From a bacterium (GTDB taxonomy: Bacteria; Moduliflexota; Moduliflexia; Moduliflexales; JAUQPW01): a DNA stretch of 37,115 nucleotides. Below, one piece after another: positions 1 through 8,185 of the stretch. The notes under the pieces were generated by a model. The model made no database searches and was not told where the DNA came from. It saw only the letters and a list, made by a program, of their open reading frames with translations. The stretch lies in the NCBI GenBank assembly GCA_030550175.1, contig JAUQPW010000046.1:1-37115 (forward strand), read 5' to 3'. The position numbers and the translations under genes were made by a program. Each line of letters opens with the position of its first letter. Positions within the stretch are counted from its first letter, which is position 1.

Positions 1-20
1 CCTTACCCGCAATTACCATC
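1..20 (-). CDS. possible 5' end of the next gene of the minus-strand operon (partial)
   Basis: On the minus strand an ATG at position 20 opens a frame reading M-V-I-A-G-K to the window edge. It lies about 12 bases after the end of the inverted repeat 33-165. The same short spacing between a hairpin and a start codon is seen at other genes of this window. Only six codons are visible, so neither the coding status nor a function can be judged. Confidence 0.25.
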
Positions 21-32
21 GTTTAACCGTTT

Positions 33-165
33 GGGGGGCGGGGTAGGGTGGGGTTTTGGGTTTATGGCGGTGTGGGGGTATGGGGGTATGGGAGTAAATT
101 TTCCCACACCTCCATACTTCCACACCTCCATACTCCCACACCTCCATACCCCCATACCCCCACAC
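33..165. repeat. G-rich/C-rich inverted simple repeat with G-quadruplex-like run
   Basis: The plus strand runs from a G-rich arm (33-94, degenerate GTGTGGGGGTATGGG-type units) through an AT-rich centre (about 95-102, GTAAATTTT) to a C-rich arm (103-165, CCATACTCCCACAC-type units). It can fold into a long imperfect hairpin. The stretch 33-60 has five G-runs of three or more with short spacers and fits a G-quadruplex pattern. It starts about 19 bases past the hbd stop codon. Related elements lie at 5893-5969 and 17601-17743. Short ORFs through it encode only repetitive HTPILPY-like peptides and are not genes. Confidence 0.85.
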
Positions 166-183
166 TTCTTTACCCTCCCCATT

Positions 184-1038
184 TCATGTGTATTCATAAA
201 AGCCTTTCCCAGTTTTTCTTCCCAGGTGGCCCGCGTCGACCATTTTTCTTAGCAATGGGCAGGGGCGGTATTTAGAGTCTCCAAAACCCTTGTAGAGGGT
301 CTCCATAATGGCCAGGCAAACATCCAAACCGATAAAATCGGCCAGTTCCAGGGGTCCCATGGGCTGATTGGTACCTAACTTCATCATGGTATCGATGGCT
401 TCCTTGGTGGCAACCCCTTCCTGGAGGGCAAATATGGCTTCGTTAATCATGGGCATGAAAATTCGATTTACGGCAAAACCCGGAGAGTCTTGAGCTTCGG
501 CAACCACTTTATCTAGCTTTTCACAAACAGATCGGGTAACCTGGAAAGTCTCTTCGCTGGTCAGGTATCCCCGGATCACTTCAACGAGTTTCATGAGGGG
601 AGGAGGATTCATAAAGTGCATGCCGATAACTTTGTCAGGACGTTTTGTTGCAGCGCCCAATCGGGTAATAGAGATGGCGGAGGTGTTGCTGGCCAGGATC
701 ACCTCTTTTTCACAAATTTCATCTAACTTTTTAAAAAGCTCCAGCTTGAGATCTTCTTTCTCGCTGACCGCTTCTATAACAAAGTGGACATCCCTGAGGT
801 TTTTCAGGTCGGTTGTTCCTCGAATTCGCCCCAAAGCCTGATCTTTCTCCTGGGGCGTTAATTTTCCTTTGCTCACCATTTTGTTCAATCCCGAAGCAAT
901 TTTCTCCTGGCCTTTTTGAATCAACTCCTCTGTTATATCTATCAGGGTGACATCGTATCCAGATACCGCACAAATCTGAGCAATTCCATGACCCATAGTT
1001 CCGGCGCCGATTACGCCGATTTTTTTAATTTCTGTCAT
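184..1038 (-). CDS. hbd: 3-hydroxybutyryl-CoA / 3-hydroxyacyl-CoA dehydrogenase
   Basis: This soluble NAD(P)-dependent dehydrogenase (284 aa) interconverts 3-hydroxyacyl-CoA and 3-ketoacyl-CoA in beta-oxidation or butanoate metabolism. The N-terminus has the Rossmann motif GAGTMG (residues 11-16). The catalytic His-Glu pair of the family appears as H141 (GMHFMNPPP) and E153, with N118/S120 in ASNTS. The C-terminal helical domain includes [16 protein letters not shown] and ends KGFYEYT. The length is normal for the single-domain family. The ATG at 1038 was chosen because the upstream alternative adds an unconserved tail. It follows the thiolase gene in the same direction, so the two likely work as consecutive steps. 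The gap holds an eroded inverted repeat (1054-1121). Chain-length preference cannot be read from sequence. Confidence 0.93.
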   Translation of the reverse strand: MTEIKKIGVIGAGTMGHGIAQICAVSGYDVTLIDITEELIQKGQEKIASGLNKMVSKGKLTPQEKDQALGRIRGTTDLKNLRDVHFVIEAVSEKEDLKLELFKKLDEICEKEVILASNTSAISITRLGAATKRPDKVIGMHFMNPPPLMKLVEVIRGYLTSEETFQVTRSVCEKLDKVVAEAQDSPGFAVNRIFMPMINEAIFALQEGVATKEAIDTMMKLGTNQPMGPLELADFIGLDVCLAIMETLYKGFGDSKYRPCPLLRKMVDAGHLGRKTGKGFYEYT

Positions 1039-1053
1039 TTGCTCGTTGTTTTC

Positions 1054-1121
1054 GCTGCAGAGACCTAGCAAATACAGAGAGAAGTAAAGATTTATCTCCG
1101 CATTTTCTATGCCTCTGCGGC
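1054..1121. repeat. eroded inverted repeat between thiolase and hbd
   Basis: GCTGCAGAG (1054-1062) and CTCTGCGGC (1113-1121) pair at 8 of 9 positions. Read on the minus (coding) strand, the interior holds a purine-rich arm, a GATAAATCTTTAC centre and a pyrimidine-rich arm. The element ends about 15 bases before the hbd start. This matches the layout of the stronger hairpins in the liv operon, but the arms are poorly paired here. Confidence 0.45.
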
Positions 1122-1122
1122 T

Positions 1123-2319
1123 TTATCTTTTAACCACCATAGCTACTGCGTTACCTCCACCCAGGCACAGTGTTACCAGGCCTGTTCGCACATCCCGTTC
1201 CATCATTTCGTAAAGTAAGGTAGTTAAAATACGAGCTCCTGTAGCCCCAATGGGATGGCCCAGGGCTACAGCGCCGCCGTTGACATTAACCTTATCCAGG
1301 CTCAGACCTAATTCCCTACAAACGGCCAGAGCTGCAACCGAAAACGCCTCGTTCAACTCTACCAGATCAATTTCCTCCAGGGAGAGTCCTGTTTTTTCCA
1401 GTACTTTTCTAACAGCCACCACCGGGGCCATCATAACCCATTCCGGGGCCAGTCCACCCGTCGCATATCCCACAATGGAAGCCAGGGGTCGAATCCCGAG
1501 CTCTTCTGCTTTCTCTCGAGATGTTACGACTACCGCAGCGGCTCCATCACTGATTCCCGGCGCATTTCCGGCCGTAATGGTCCCGTTTTCTTTAAAAACC
1601 GGTTTCAATTGGGCCAACTGCTCCAGGCTGGTTTCCCGAGGGTCCTCGTCGGTATCAAAAAGAAAGGTAGCCTGATCCTGCCGGGACCTGTCTCCCTTCT
1701 TCTGGGGGACTTCTACCGGGACGATCTCTTTTTTGAACTTACCGGCTGCAATGGCCTGTAAAGCTCGACGATAACTCTGAAGAGCATATTCATCCTGTTC
1801 CCTTCGGCTGATTCCGTATTTTTCGGCAACCAACTCTCCGGTGTTTCCCATATGAAAGTCATTGTAAACATCCCAAAGTCCATCCCATATCATCAGATCC
1901 AGCAGTTTTCCATGCCCCATTCGATAACCATTCCGGGCTCTATCTAAGGCATAAGGGGCCTGACTCATGTTTTCCATGCCTCCTGCCACAACAACCTGAG
2001 CGTCTCCCAAAGCTACGGCCTGAGCGGCTAAAACAACGGCTTTTAGCCCGGAAGCACAAACTTTATTAATCGTCAAAGCTGAAACCGCAGGCGGTAGTCC
2101 GGCTCCCAATGCCGCTTGCCTGGCAGGCGCCTGCCCGAGTCCTGCCGAGAGAACATTGCCCATAATCACCTCGTCAACCAAATCTTTAGAAATTCCTGCT
2201 CTTCGGACAGCCTCTTCAATCACCAGGCTTCCGAGTTTGGTAGCTTTAAGAGAGCTCAAGGATCCATTGAAGCTCCCAATAGGTGTACGGGCTGCACTAA
2301 TAATGACGACTTCTTTCAT
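1123..2319 (-). CDS. acetyl-CoA acetyltransferase (thiolase)
   Basis: This 398-aa thiolase catalyses reversible thiolytic cleavage of 3-ketoacyl-CoA, or condensation of two acetyl-CoA. The nucleophilic cysteine is C88 in [18 protein letters not shown], the [16 protein letters not shown] block (His) and the C-terminal C-x-GGGNAVA block complete the active site. Length and motifs are those of type II acetyl-CoA acetyltransferases (AtoB/PhaA/ThlA-like). Whether it degrades or condenses in vivo is not decided by sequence, but pairing with hbd and a LiuR-like regulator favours acyl-CoA catabolism. It lies 45 bp downstream of the merR-type gene in the same direction, so they are probably co-transcribed. 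The leader before its ATG is pyrimidine-rich and lacks a clear Shine-Dalgarno. Confidence 0.95.
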   Translation of the reverse strand: MKEVVIISAARTPIGSFNGSLSSLKATKLGSLVIEEAVRRAGISKDLVDEVIMGNVLSAGLGQAPARQAALGAGLPPAVSALTINKVCASGLKAVVLAAQAVALGDAQVVVAGGMENMSQAPYALDRARNGYRMGHGKLLDLMIWDGLWDVYNDFHMGNTGELVAEKYGISRREQDEYALQSYRRALQAIAAGKFKKEIVPVEVPQKKGDRSRQDQATFLFDTDEDPRETSLEQLAQLKPVFKENGTITAGNAPGISDGAAAVVVTSREKAEELGIRPLASIVGYATGGLAPEWVMMAPVVAVRKVLEKTGLSLEEIDLVELNEAFSVAALAVCRELGLSLDKVNVNGGAVALGHPIGATGARILTTLLYEMMERDVRTGLVTLCLGGGNAVAMVVKR

Positions 2320-2364
2320 AATATAGAACAGGAGAATTAAGAGAAAGGGGAGGATAGTCCAGGA

Positions 2365-2775
2365 TTATTTTAACTTCGATTCAGAGAGTTCTTGTAACTT
2401 CTTGACCATACGTTCCCGATACTCTTGAATCTCCTTTTTCAACTGCTCCAGTTGATTGATCCGATCATCCACCCGAGCCAGATGTTCATCTAAGAGCTCA
2501 ATAAGCCGGGGAAGAACTTTTTCATTGGTTCTATGAATTCGATAGATATCTTCCAGTTCCAGCATTTCGGCTAGAGAGAGTCCTAAACATTTTAGTTTCT
2601 GAATAAATCGTATCCGCTGATAATCCGCCTGGGTATAAATCCTCTTTCCATTCTCCGTCCGTTTAACCGTACTCATTAAACCGATTTCTTCGTAATATCG
2701 AATCGTTCGAGTACTGATTCCTACACGCCTGGCAAGTTCACCAATCTGCATGTAGCCTTCGGATTGGTCTTGCAT
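2365..2775 (-). CDS. MerR-family transcriptional regulator (LiuR-like)
   Basis: This 136-aa regulator has an N-terminal winged helix-turn-helix (about residues 9-75) with IGELARRVGISTRTIRYYEE followed by IGLM and the wing. A long helix (about residues 80-130) would form the dimer coiled coil. No effector-binding cysteines of metal sensors are seen. The ATG at 2775 is preceded by AGGAG at normal distance, so it is preferred over the internal Met9. It is the first gene of the minus-strand thiolase-hbd operon and diverges from livG. MerR proteins of this size next to acyl-CoA genes (LiuR type) control branched-chain or fatty-acid catabolism. A palindrome typical of MerR operators lies 22 bases upstream, suggesting autoregulation of the operon. 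The effector, perhaps an acyl-CoA, is inference. Confidence 0.88.
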   Translation of the reverse strand: MQDQSEGYMQIGELARRVGISTRTIRYYEEIGLMSTVKRTENGKRIYTQADYQRIRFIQKLKCLGLSLAEMLELEDIYRIHRTNEKVLPRLIELLDEHLARVDDRINQLEQLKKEIQEYRERMVKKLQELSESKLK

Positions 2776-2796
2776 TTTAATAACTCCTTTTTCCAG

Positions 2797-2812
2797 TTTA
2801 CGTAAACGTAAT
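2797..2812. promoter_or_regulatory. LiuR/MerR-like operator palindrome
   Basis: TTACGT (2798-2803) and ACGTAA (2806-2811) form a perfect inverted repeat with a 2-base spacer, embedded in TTTACGTAAACGTAAT. It lies 22 bases upstream of the merR-type start codon in the divergent region. It resembles the TTTACG/CGTAAA-type sites described for LiuR-family MerR regulators. Binding is inferred and was not tested. Confidence 0.6.
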
Positions 2813-3106
2813 GTTTAGGGGAATAAAAAAAGCCTTTTCTACAAATTATAAGGTTTTCAGATAAAAGTAAATTAAAATGATTATCAATCTACCCTTATGA
2901 ATGCTTCAGTCCGGGGGATTTGTCAAGGAAAATAAGAAATATCTCGAAAATCAAAACTTCAAGAATAATTTTCTTGCATTTCTAAAAATTAAAGGTAAAA
3001 ATAAGATAACTTGTTAAAACTTTATGAACAAGCTCCCGGCCTCAAGGAAAGATTTCTTCTTAGACCTTTTAGGAAACTATAAACCAACACAGAGTAAAAG
3101 GGTAGT
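2813..3106. other. divergent intergenic region, AT-rich
   Basis: This is an AT-rich spacer between the divergent merR-type and livG genes. No ORF or RNA gene is seen. A weak sigma70-like pair for livG (TTGCAT at 2974-2979, TAAAAA at 2996-3001, 16-base spacing) is possible but not convincing. Apart from the operator at 2797-2812, no clear repeat was found. Confidence 0.4.
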
Positions 3107-3901
3107 ATGGTCCAGTTATGTTTAGAGAATCTCCATCTTCGGTTTGGTGGAGTTAAAGCCTTAGATGGAGTCAGCTTAGAAGTTAAAAGGGGAGAGTTAT
3201 TTGCCATTATTGGTCCCAATGGAGCCGGAAAGACTAGTATCTTCAATTGCATCAGCGGACTTTACAAGCCACAAGAAGGGAGGATTCTCTTTGAAGGAGA
3301 GGATCTGATCCCACTCAAGCCCCATCAGATTGCAGCACGTGGTATTGCCAGGACTTTTCAAAATATTGAACTTTTCAAAGGAATGACCGTACTGGATAAT
3401 ATCAAACTGGGGCGGCATATTCATTTAAAATCCGGAGTTTTTGCAAGCAGTTTCTTCTACGGTAAAGCCCGGTCTGAGGAACTGGCCCATTGTAAAATTA
3501 TTGAGGAGAAGATCATTGATTTACTGGAGATCCAGGGAATTCGAAAAAAGATCGTAGGAACTCTCCCCTATGGCCTCCAAAAACGCGTGGAGCTGGCCCG
3601 GGCCTTGGCGATGGAGCCCAGGCTCTTGCTCCTGGATGAACCCATGGCCGGTATGAATGTAGAAGAAACGGAGGACATGGCCCGATTTATTTTGGATATT
3701 AAAGAGGAAATGGATATAACCCTTATCATGATCGAGCATGATATGGGGGTAGTAATGGACATTTCGGATCGGGTCTGCGTATTGGATTTTGGTAAAAAAA
3801 TAGCCGAGGGTCTTCCACGGGAAATTCAACAGGATCCCCATGTTATTAATGCGTACTTAGGAAAAGAGGATGAATTTTTAACTTCCAGCAAGGGTTACTA
3901 A
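3107..3901 (+). CDS. livG: ABC transporter ATP-binding protein, branched-chain amino acid type (LivG)
   Basis: This cytoplasmic ATPase subunit (264 aa) belongs to a hydrophobic amino acid (HAAT/liv) importer. The Walker A motif is GPNGAGKT (residues 36-43). A signature-like LPYGLQKRVELARAL and Walker B LLLLDEPMAGM follow, then the switch histidine in MIEHDMGVV. The LivG-type extended C-terminus (VINAYLGKEDEF) is present. It is the first gene of livG-fadD-livH-livM. The other ATPase (livF) and the binding protein (livK) lie about 10 kb downstream beyond an inserted block. Clustering with an acyl-CoA synthetase means the true substrate may be a carboxylate rather than an amino acid; this is inference. 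Confidence 0.93.
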   Translation: MVQLCLENLHLRFGGVKALDGVSLEVKRGELFAIIGPNGAGKTSIFNCISGLYKPQEGRILFEGEDLIPLKPHQIAARGIARTFQNIELFKGMTVLDNIKLGRHIHLKSGVFASSFFYGKARSEELAHCKIIEEKIIDLLEIQGIRKKIVGTLPYGLQKRVELARALAMEPRLLLLDEPMAGMNVEETEDMARFILDIKEEMDITLIMIEHDMGVVMDISDRVCVLDFGKKIAEGLPREIQQDPHVINAYLGKEDEFLTSSKGY

Positions 3902-3916
3902 AGGCTGTGAGGGGTC

Positions 3917-3976
3917 AAGATAACCGCTGGGTTACTTCTACCGACTGGTCCTTCGAGGCTCCCAGTGGATTATCTT
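3917..3976. repeat. inverted repeat just before the fadD start
   Basis: AAGATAACCGCTGGG (3917-3931) pairs with CCCAGTGGATTATCTT (3961-3976) except for two positions, leaving a 29-base loop. The right arm ends 12 bases before the ATG at 3989. It is the first of five hairpins found in the gaps of the split liv operon. Confidence 0.7.
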
Positions 3977-3988
3977 TTCTTGCCATTC

Positions 3989-5887
3989 ATGAATCTGACA
4001 CTACCGAAGCTTTTGGCTCAAAATGCAAAAAAATTTGGAGATAAAAAAATTGCCATTCGGGAAAAGGAATTTGGAATCTGGCAAGAGGTTACGTGGAAGG
4101 CTTATTACGAAAATGTGAAAGCGCTTTCTCTGGGTTTGATCAGCCTGGGCTTTGAAAGAGGGGATACCATTGCCATTCTAGGTGATAATCGACCCGAATG
4201 GATTTATACCGAGCTGGCCGCTCAAGCTGCCGGGGGGATTTCTGCAGGGATTTATCCGGATAGCTTACCGGAGCAGGTTCAATATATTACCGATCATTCC
4301 GACGCCAAGTTCATTATGGTGGAGGACCAAGAACAGACCGACAAGGTATTGGAAGTTAAAGATCGGCTCCCCAAATTAAAAAAAATCATTGTGGATGATT
4401 GGAAAGGCTTACGACATTATCGGGATCCTGCCTTAATCGACTTTAAACAGGTACAGGAACTGGGCCGAGAATTAGAAAGAAAAGCTCCTGGTTTGTTTGA
4501 GGAAAATTTAGAGAAAGGGAGCCCGGAGGATGTTGCCATTCTCTGTTATACCTCTGGTACCACCGGTTTTCCCAAGGGAGCCATGTTGTGCCATCGAAAC
4601 CTTATCAGTATGGCTATGAATCTGGATCAGGTAGATCCGGCTTATGAGACAGATAATTTTGTTTCCTTTCTTCCCCTTCCCTGGATCGGTGAGCAGATGA
4701 TGTCCGTTTCCTGGGCCCTGGTCAAAGGTTTTACCGTTAACTTTCCGGAATCGGTGGATACGGTGCGGGAAAACATTCGAGAGATTGGTCCTCATTTGAT
4801 GTTTGCACCGCCTCGTATTTGGGAAAAGATGTGCTCCGACTATCAAGTTAGAATTCAGGATGCCAGTTGGTTAAAAAGGAAAGTGGCGCAATTTTGTATG
4901 CCCATCGGAATGAAGGTAGCGGATATGAAACTTCAAAAGAAGGTTATCCCTCTTCATTGGAAGGCTCTGTATGCACTGGCCCATTTCTTCTTGTTTCGGG
5001 CTTTAAAGGATCGGTTTGGCTTAACCTTCCTTCGAAATGTTTATACCGGGGGAGCTGCTCTGGGACCTGATATATTTAAGTTTTTCCAGGCTATTGGAGT
5101 CAGGATCAAGCAGATTTACGGTCAAACCGAAATAGCCGGGATCTCGGTTGTTCACCGCAACGACGATATCAAGCTGGAAACGGTCGGTTTACCTATTCCC
5201 AATACCGAGATAAGAATTTCGGATACCGGTGAAATTCTATCCCGAAGTCCTAGCGTCTTTTTAGGTTATTACAAAGATCCAGAGGCTACTGCCAAAACCC
5301 TGGCCGGGGGATGGCTCCATTCAGGTGATGCAGGACTTATCGATGAAGATGGACATCTGGTTGTCATCGATCGACTGAAAGATGTCATGCAGCTTACCGA
5401 GGGAACCAAGTTTTCCCCTCAGTTTATTGAGAACAAGCTTAAATATAGTCCCTATATTGCCGAAGCCGTGATCATCGGTAAAGGCCGGCCTTATATTACA
5501 GCCTTAATCAATATGGATATGGCTAACACCGGGAAATGGGCCGAAGATCATCGGATCACCTATACGACGTTTACGGACCTTTCTCAAAAACCGGAGGTGT
5601 ACCGTCTGATCGAAGAAGAGATCAAGCGGGTTAATCGAGAGTTACCCAAAGCTGCCCGAATTCACAAGTTTGTAATGCTTTACAAAGAGCTGGATGCCGA
5701 CGATGATGAATTAACTCGAACCCGAAAGCTCCGCCGAAGTTTCATAGAAACCCGTTATAAACCTCTTATCGAGGCCATGTATGAAGATCGTTCGGAAATC
5801 CAGGTGGAGGCCGAAGTCAAATATCGAGACGGTCGGGAAGTTCTGCTTCAAACGGTTATTAAAGTGGGAGTTGTAGAGGAAGGATGA
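3989..5887 (+). CDS. long-chain fatty-acid-CoA ligase-like AMP-binding protein
   Basis: This 632-aa ANL-superfamily enzyme adenylates a carboxylic acid and transfers it to CoA. The P-loop YTSGTTGFPKGAM is near residue 187. GQTE and the hinge region HSGDAGLIDEDGHLVVIDRLKD (split by variable residues) are present, and the C-terminal catalytic domain is complete. The length fits the 600-640-aa FACS group. The ATG at 3989 gives the usual N-terminus MNLTLPKLLAQ. An in-frame GTG at 3965 would add eight residues but lies inside the right arm of the preceding hairpin. The gene sits between livG and livH, an arrangement often seen in Desulfobacterota-like genomes. This suggests that the imported substrate, or its product, is activated to a CoA thioester. 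Substrate is not determinable. Confidence 0.9.
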   Translation: MNLTLPKLLAQNAKKFGDKKIAIREKEFGIWQEVTWKAYYENVKALSLGLISLGFERGDTIAILGDNRPEWIYTELAAQAAGGISAGIYPDSLPEQVQYITDHSDAKFIMVEDQEQTDKVLEVKDRLPKLKKIIVDDWKGLRHYRDPALIDFKQVQELGRELERKAPGLFEENLEKGSPEDVAILCYTSGTTGFPKGAMLCHRNLISMAMNLDQVDPAYETDNFVSFLPLPWIGEQMMSVSWALVKGFTVNFPESVDTVRENIREIGPHLMFAPPRIWEKMCSDYQVRIQDASWLKRKVAQFCMPIGMKVADMKLQKKVIPLHWKALYALAHFFLFRALKDRFGLTFLRNVYTGGAALGPDIFKFFQAIGVRIKQIYGQTEIAGISVVHRNDDIKLETVGLPIPNTEIRISDTGEILSRSPSVFLGYYKDPEATAKTLAGGWLHSGDAGLIDEDGHLVVIDRLKDVMQLTEGTKFSPQFIENKLKYSPYIAEAVIIGKGRPYITALINMDMANTGKWAEDHRITYTTFTDLSQKPEVYRLIEEEIKRVNRELPKAARIHKFVMLYKELDADDDELTRTRKLRRSFIETRYKPLIEAMYEDRSEIQVEAEVKYRDGREVLLQTVIKVGVVEEG

Positions 5888-5892
5888 GGAGA

Positions 5893-5969
5893 GTGTGGGA
5901 GTGGGAAAGTGTGGGGGTGTGGGAGTATGGGGGTAAATCTCCCCACACTCCCATACTCCCACACTTCCC
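5893..5969. repeat. inverted simple repeat between fadD and livH
   Basis: GTGTGGGAGTATGGG (5917-5931) is the exact reverse complement of 5950-5964, with the centre GGTAAATCTCC between. Further degenerate G-rich units extend the left arm to about 5893. The right arm ends 14 bases before the livH ATG. No Shine-Dalgarno is visible between hairpin and start. The units match those at 33-165 and 17601-17743. Confidence 0.88.
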
Positions 5970-5982
5970 TACTTTGAAATAG

Positions 5983-6870
5983 ATGGAATTTTTCCTTCAA
6001 CTGGTTGTAAACGGAATAGTAGTCGGAAGCATTTATGCCCTGGTTGCGTTGGGATTTGTTCTGATCTATAAGGCTTCCGGAATTCTCAATCTGGCTCAAG
6101 GAGAGTTTCTCATGGTCGGAGCTTATATTTTCTTTGCCATTGTTGATCAATTCCATGTGCCCCTGCTTCCAGCCTTTTTTTTAACCCTCCTTTTCTCATT
6201 TATATTAGGGCTCTTGATAGAGCGATGGATTCTTCGGCCTTTGATCGGAGAGCCGATTATATCTGTCATTATGGTCACTTTGGGACTTGCCAGTGTACTA
6301 CGGGCCCTGGTCCAGGCTTTCTATGGTACGGATACACGACCTTTTCCTGAGTTTTTTTCTCAAAAACCTATCAATCTATTGGGAATTCCCGTCGCAACCA
6401 GTTATATCGGGAGCTTTATCTGTGTAAGTTTATTGGTCGTTTTATTTTCCATATTTTTTAAATATACCAACACGGGTATTGCCATGCGGGCCACAGCCAG
6501 TGACCAGCAAGCCACCATGTCCATGGGAATTAGTATTAAAAGGATTTTTGCTATTTCCTGGAGTATTGCCGCGGTGGTTTCAGCCATAGGGGGCATTCTC
6601 CTGGGAAATATTCGCGGAGGAATAGATGGATCCCTGGTTTTTCTCGGTTTGAAAGTGATCCCGGTTGTTATCTTAGGGGGTCTGGACAGTATTCTTGGGG
6701 CTATTTTGGGTGGACTCCTGATAGGAGTTTTTGAGAACCTGGCCGGGGGTTATTTAGATCCTTTCTTTGGGGGAGGGGTTAAGGAAGTAGCCCCTTTTGT
6801 TATGCTGGTTTTAATTTTAATGATTAAACCGTATGGATTATTCGGGACCGAAGAGATAGAGCGGGTGTAG
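5983..6870 (+). CDS. livH: ABC transporter permease, branched-chain amino acid type (LivH)
   Basis: This 295-aa inner-membrane permease of a HAAT-type importer has about eight hydrophobic segments spread along its length. The family-typical N-terminus (NGIVVGSIYALVALGFVLIY followed by KASGILNLAQGEF) is clear. IAMRATASDQQATMSMGIS and GLLIGVFENLAGGYLDP are characteristic of LivH. It partners LivM in the membrane pore and LivG/LivF as ATPases. It follows fadD after a hairpin-containing gap. The ATG lies in a pyrimidine-rich context without an obvious ribosome-binding site, so translation may depend on the hairpin or on coupling. Confidence 0.93.
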   Translation: MEFFLQLVVNGIVVGSIYALVALGFVLIYKASGILNLAQGEFLMVGAYIFFAIVDQFHVPLLPAFFLTLLFSFILGLLIERWILRPLIGEPIISVIMVTLGLASVLRALVQAFYGTDTRPFPEFFSQKPINLLGIPVATSYIGSFICVSLLVVLFSIFFKYTNTGIAMRATASDQQATMSMGISIKRIFAISWSIAAVVSAIGGILLGNIRGGIDGSLVFLGLKVIPVVILGGLDSILGAILGGLLIGVFENLAGGYLDPFFGGGVKEVAPFVMLVLILMIKPYGLFGTEEIERV

Positions 6871-6876
6871 GTGTAA

Positions 6877-6943
6877 GACAAAGAAGCAAGGGCAAGAAGC
6901 AGGGGTAAAAAAATTCTTGTTTCTTGCTTCTCCCATTTCTCCA
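6877..6943. repeat. purine/pyrimidine inverted repeat between livH and livM
   Basis: A purine-rich arm (6877-6905, repeated AAGAAGCA units) is followed by GGTAAAAAAATTC and a pyrimidine-rich arm (about 6917-6943, TTCTTGCTTCTCCC). The arms pair imperfectly. The right arm ends 3 bases before the preferred livM ATG. The unit sequence differs from the fadD-livH hairpin, but the layout and the GGTAAA centre recur. Confidence 0.65.
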
Positions 6944-6946
6944 ATT

Positions 6947-7996
6947 ATGGTAGCAAAGTGTGGAGATTTTAAGCGCAGCTATTTTGAAGATGAGGCTATC
7001 TTTGAGACCCATTTTGTACGAGCTTGTGTGGTAGGATGGATTATAGTCCTTTTTATTTTTCCGTTTTTTGCCGATAGTTATCTTCTGGATGTGGCCAATC
7101 AAATTGGTGTTGCGATTATCGGTGCCATAGGGTTAAATATCCTGACAGGGTTTACCGGTCAGATTTCTATTGGTCATGCAGCTTTTCTTGCTATCGGTGC
7201 CTATACTTCGGCTATTTTAACCTCGAAAGTAGAACTTTCTTTCTGGATTTCACTCCCTCTGGCCGGCTTCATTACCGCTTTAATTGGTATGATTTTTGGC
7301 GTACCCTCCCTGAGACTCAAGGGGTTATATCTGGCTATGGCCACTTTTGCCGCCCATTTTATTACCGAGTTTACCATCAATCACTGGGAGAGTCTGACCA
7401 ACGGAACGGCCGGAATCCTGGTTCCCCCTCCGGCTATAGGTACCTTTCAATTTGATACCGATCGACGCATGTATTTTATTATTTTCATCACGGTGATTCT
7501 GTTAACCTTTTTTGCCCGAAACCTTTTTCGTACAAAAGTAGGCAGAGCCTTTATTGCTATTCGAGATCGAGATATTTCTGCGGCTGTTATGGGGGTTAAT
7601 CTATTTAAATATAAGCTGCTGGCCTTTGCCATCAGTTCTTTCTATGCAGGGATTGCAGGTGCTTTACTGGCACATCACCGTAAAATTATCACGCCAGAGA
7701 ACTTTCCCATCTGGGAGGCTATTCGATATCTGGCTATGATTATTATAGGAGGCCTAGGGAGTATTTTAGGTTCCATTTATGGAGCCATTTTCATGATCCT
7801 GCTGGATGAGGTCCTCAGAAATATCACTACCACCCTAAGCGGCATATTTCCCTATATGGTGGGTTTATTGGCTTCTTTAAGGGAAGGGGTATTCGGTATA
7901 ACGATTATTCTTTTTTTAATTTTTGAACCCGATGGACTCGCAGCACGCTGGTATACCATTCGAAATTATTGGAAACTCTGGCCGTTTTCATATTAA
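6947..7996 (+). CDS. livM: ABC transporter permease, branched-chain amino acid type (LivM)
   Basis: This 349-aa second membrane permease of the importer carries the LivM signature GLNILTGFTGQISIGHAAF, then PSLRLKGLYLAMATFA, and later GRAFIAIRDRDISAAVMGV near the cytoplasmic coupling loop. About eight to ten hydrophobic segments are visible. The ATG at 6947 is chosen; an upstream in-frame TTG (6917) falls within the right arm of the intercistronic hairpin and adds an unconserved tail. There is no Shine-Dalgarno. In related operons livK and livF follow directly, but here they are displaced to 17766 and 19031 by a block of unrelated genes. Confidence 0.93.
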   Translation: MVAKCGDFKRSYFEDEAIFETHFVRACVVGWIIVLFIFPFFADSYLLDVANQIGVAIIGAIGLNILTGFTGQISIGHAAFLAIGAYTSAILTSKVELSFWISLPLAGFITALIGMIFGVPSLRLKGLYLAMATFAAHFITEFTINHWESLTNGTAGILVPPPAIGTFQFDTDRRMYFIIFITVILLTFFARNLFRTKVGRAFIAIRDRDISAAVMGVNLFKYKLLAFAISSFYAGIAGALLAHHRKIITPENFPIWEAIRYLAMIIIGGLGSILGSIYGAIFMILLDEVLRNITTTLSGIFPYMVGLLASLREGVFGITIILFLIFEPDGLAARWYTIRNYWKLWPFSY

Positions 7997-8047
7997 ACTT
8001 TCCTAACCTTCTGGATCGCCAACCCTTTTTAATTTGAATGAAATTTG

Positions 8048-8076
8048 TTGACAGGTTCCCCCCTGTTTGATAACGT
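8048..8076 (+). promoter_or_regulatory. weak sigma70-like promoter candidate
   Basis: TTGACA (8048-8053) is followed after 17 bases by TAACGT (8071-8076). The -35 is perfect, but the -10 keeps only T1, A2 and T6. It would start a transcript about 100 bases before the coiled-coil gene, giving the inserted block its own promoter. A small hairpin (AACCAG 8135-8140 / CTGGTT 8147-8152) lies in the leader. Confidence 0.3.
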
Positions 8077-8185
8077 CTCTTCTTAGATGATGCCGTTTGG
8101 ATATCTTCGATTCAGCTACACAGAGAGAGGTCATAACCAGACTCTACTGGTTTATGCCTTAAAATAAAACAAGGAGGAATTAAGA

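Noticed and set aside
3..275. Open frames of 64-75 codons on both strands in the first 275 bases
   Set aside because: They translate the simple inverted repeat into HTPILPY/GVWEYG-type repetitive peptides; the same happens at 5848-6156 and 17565-17855.
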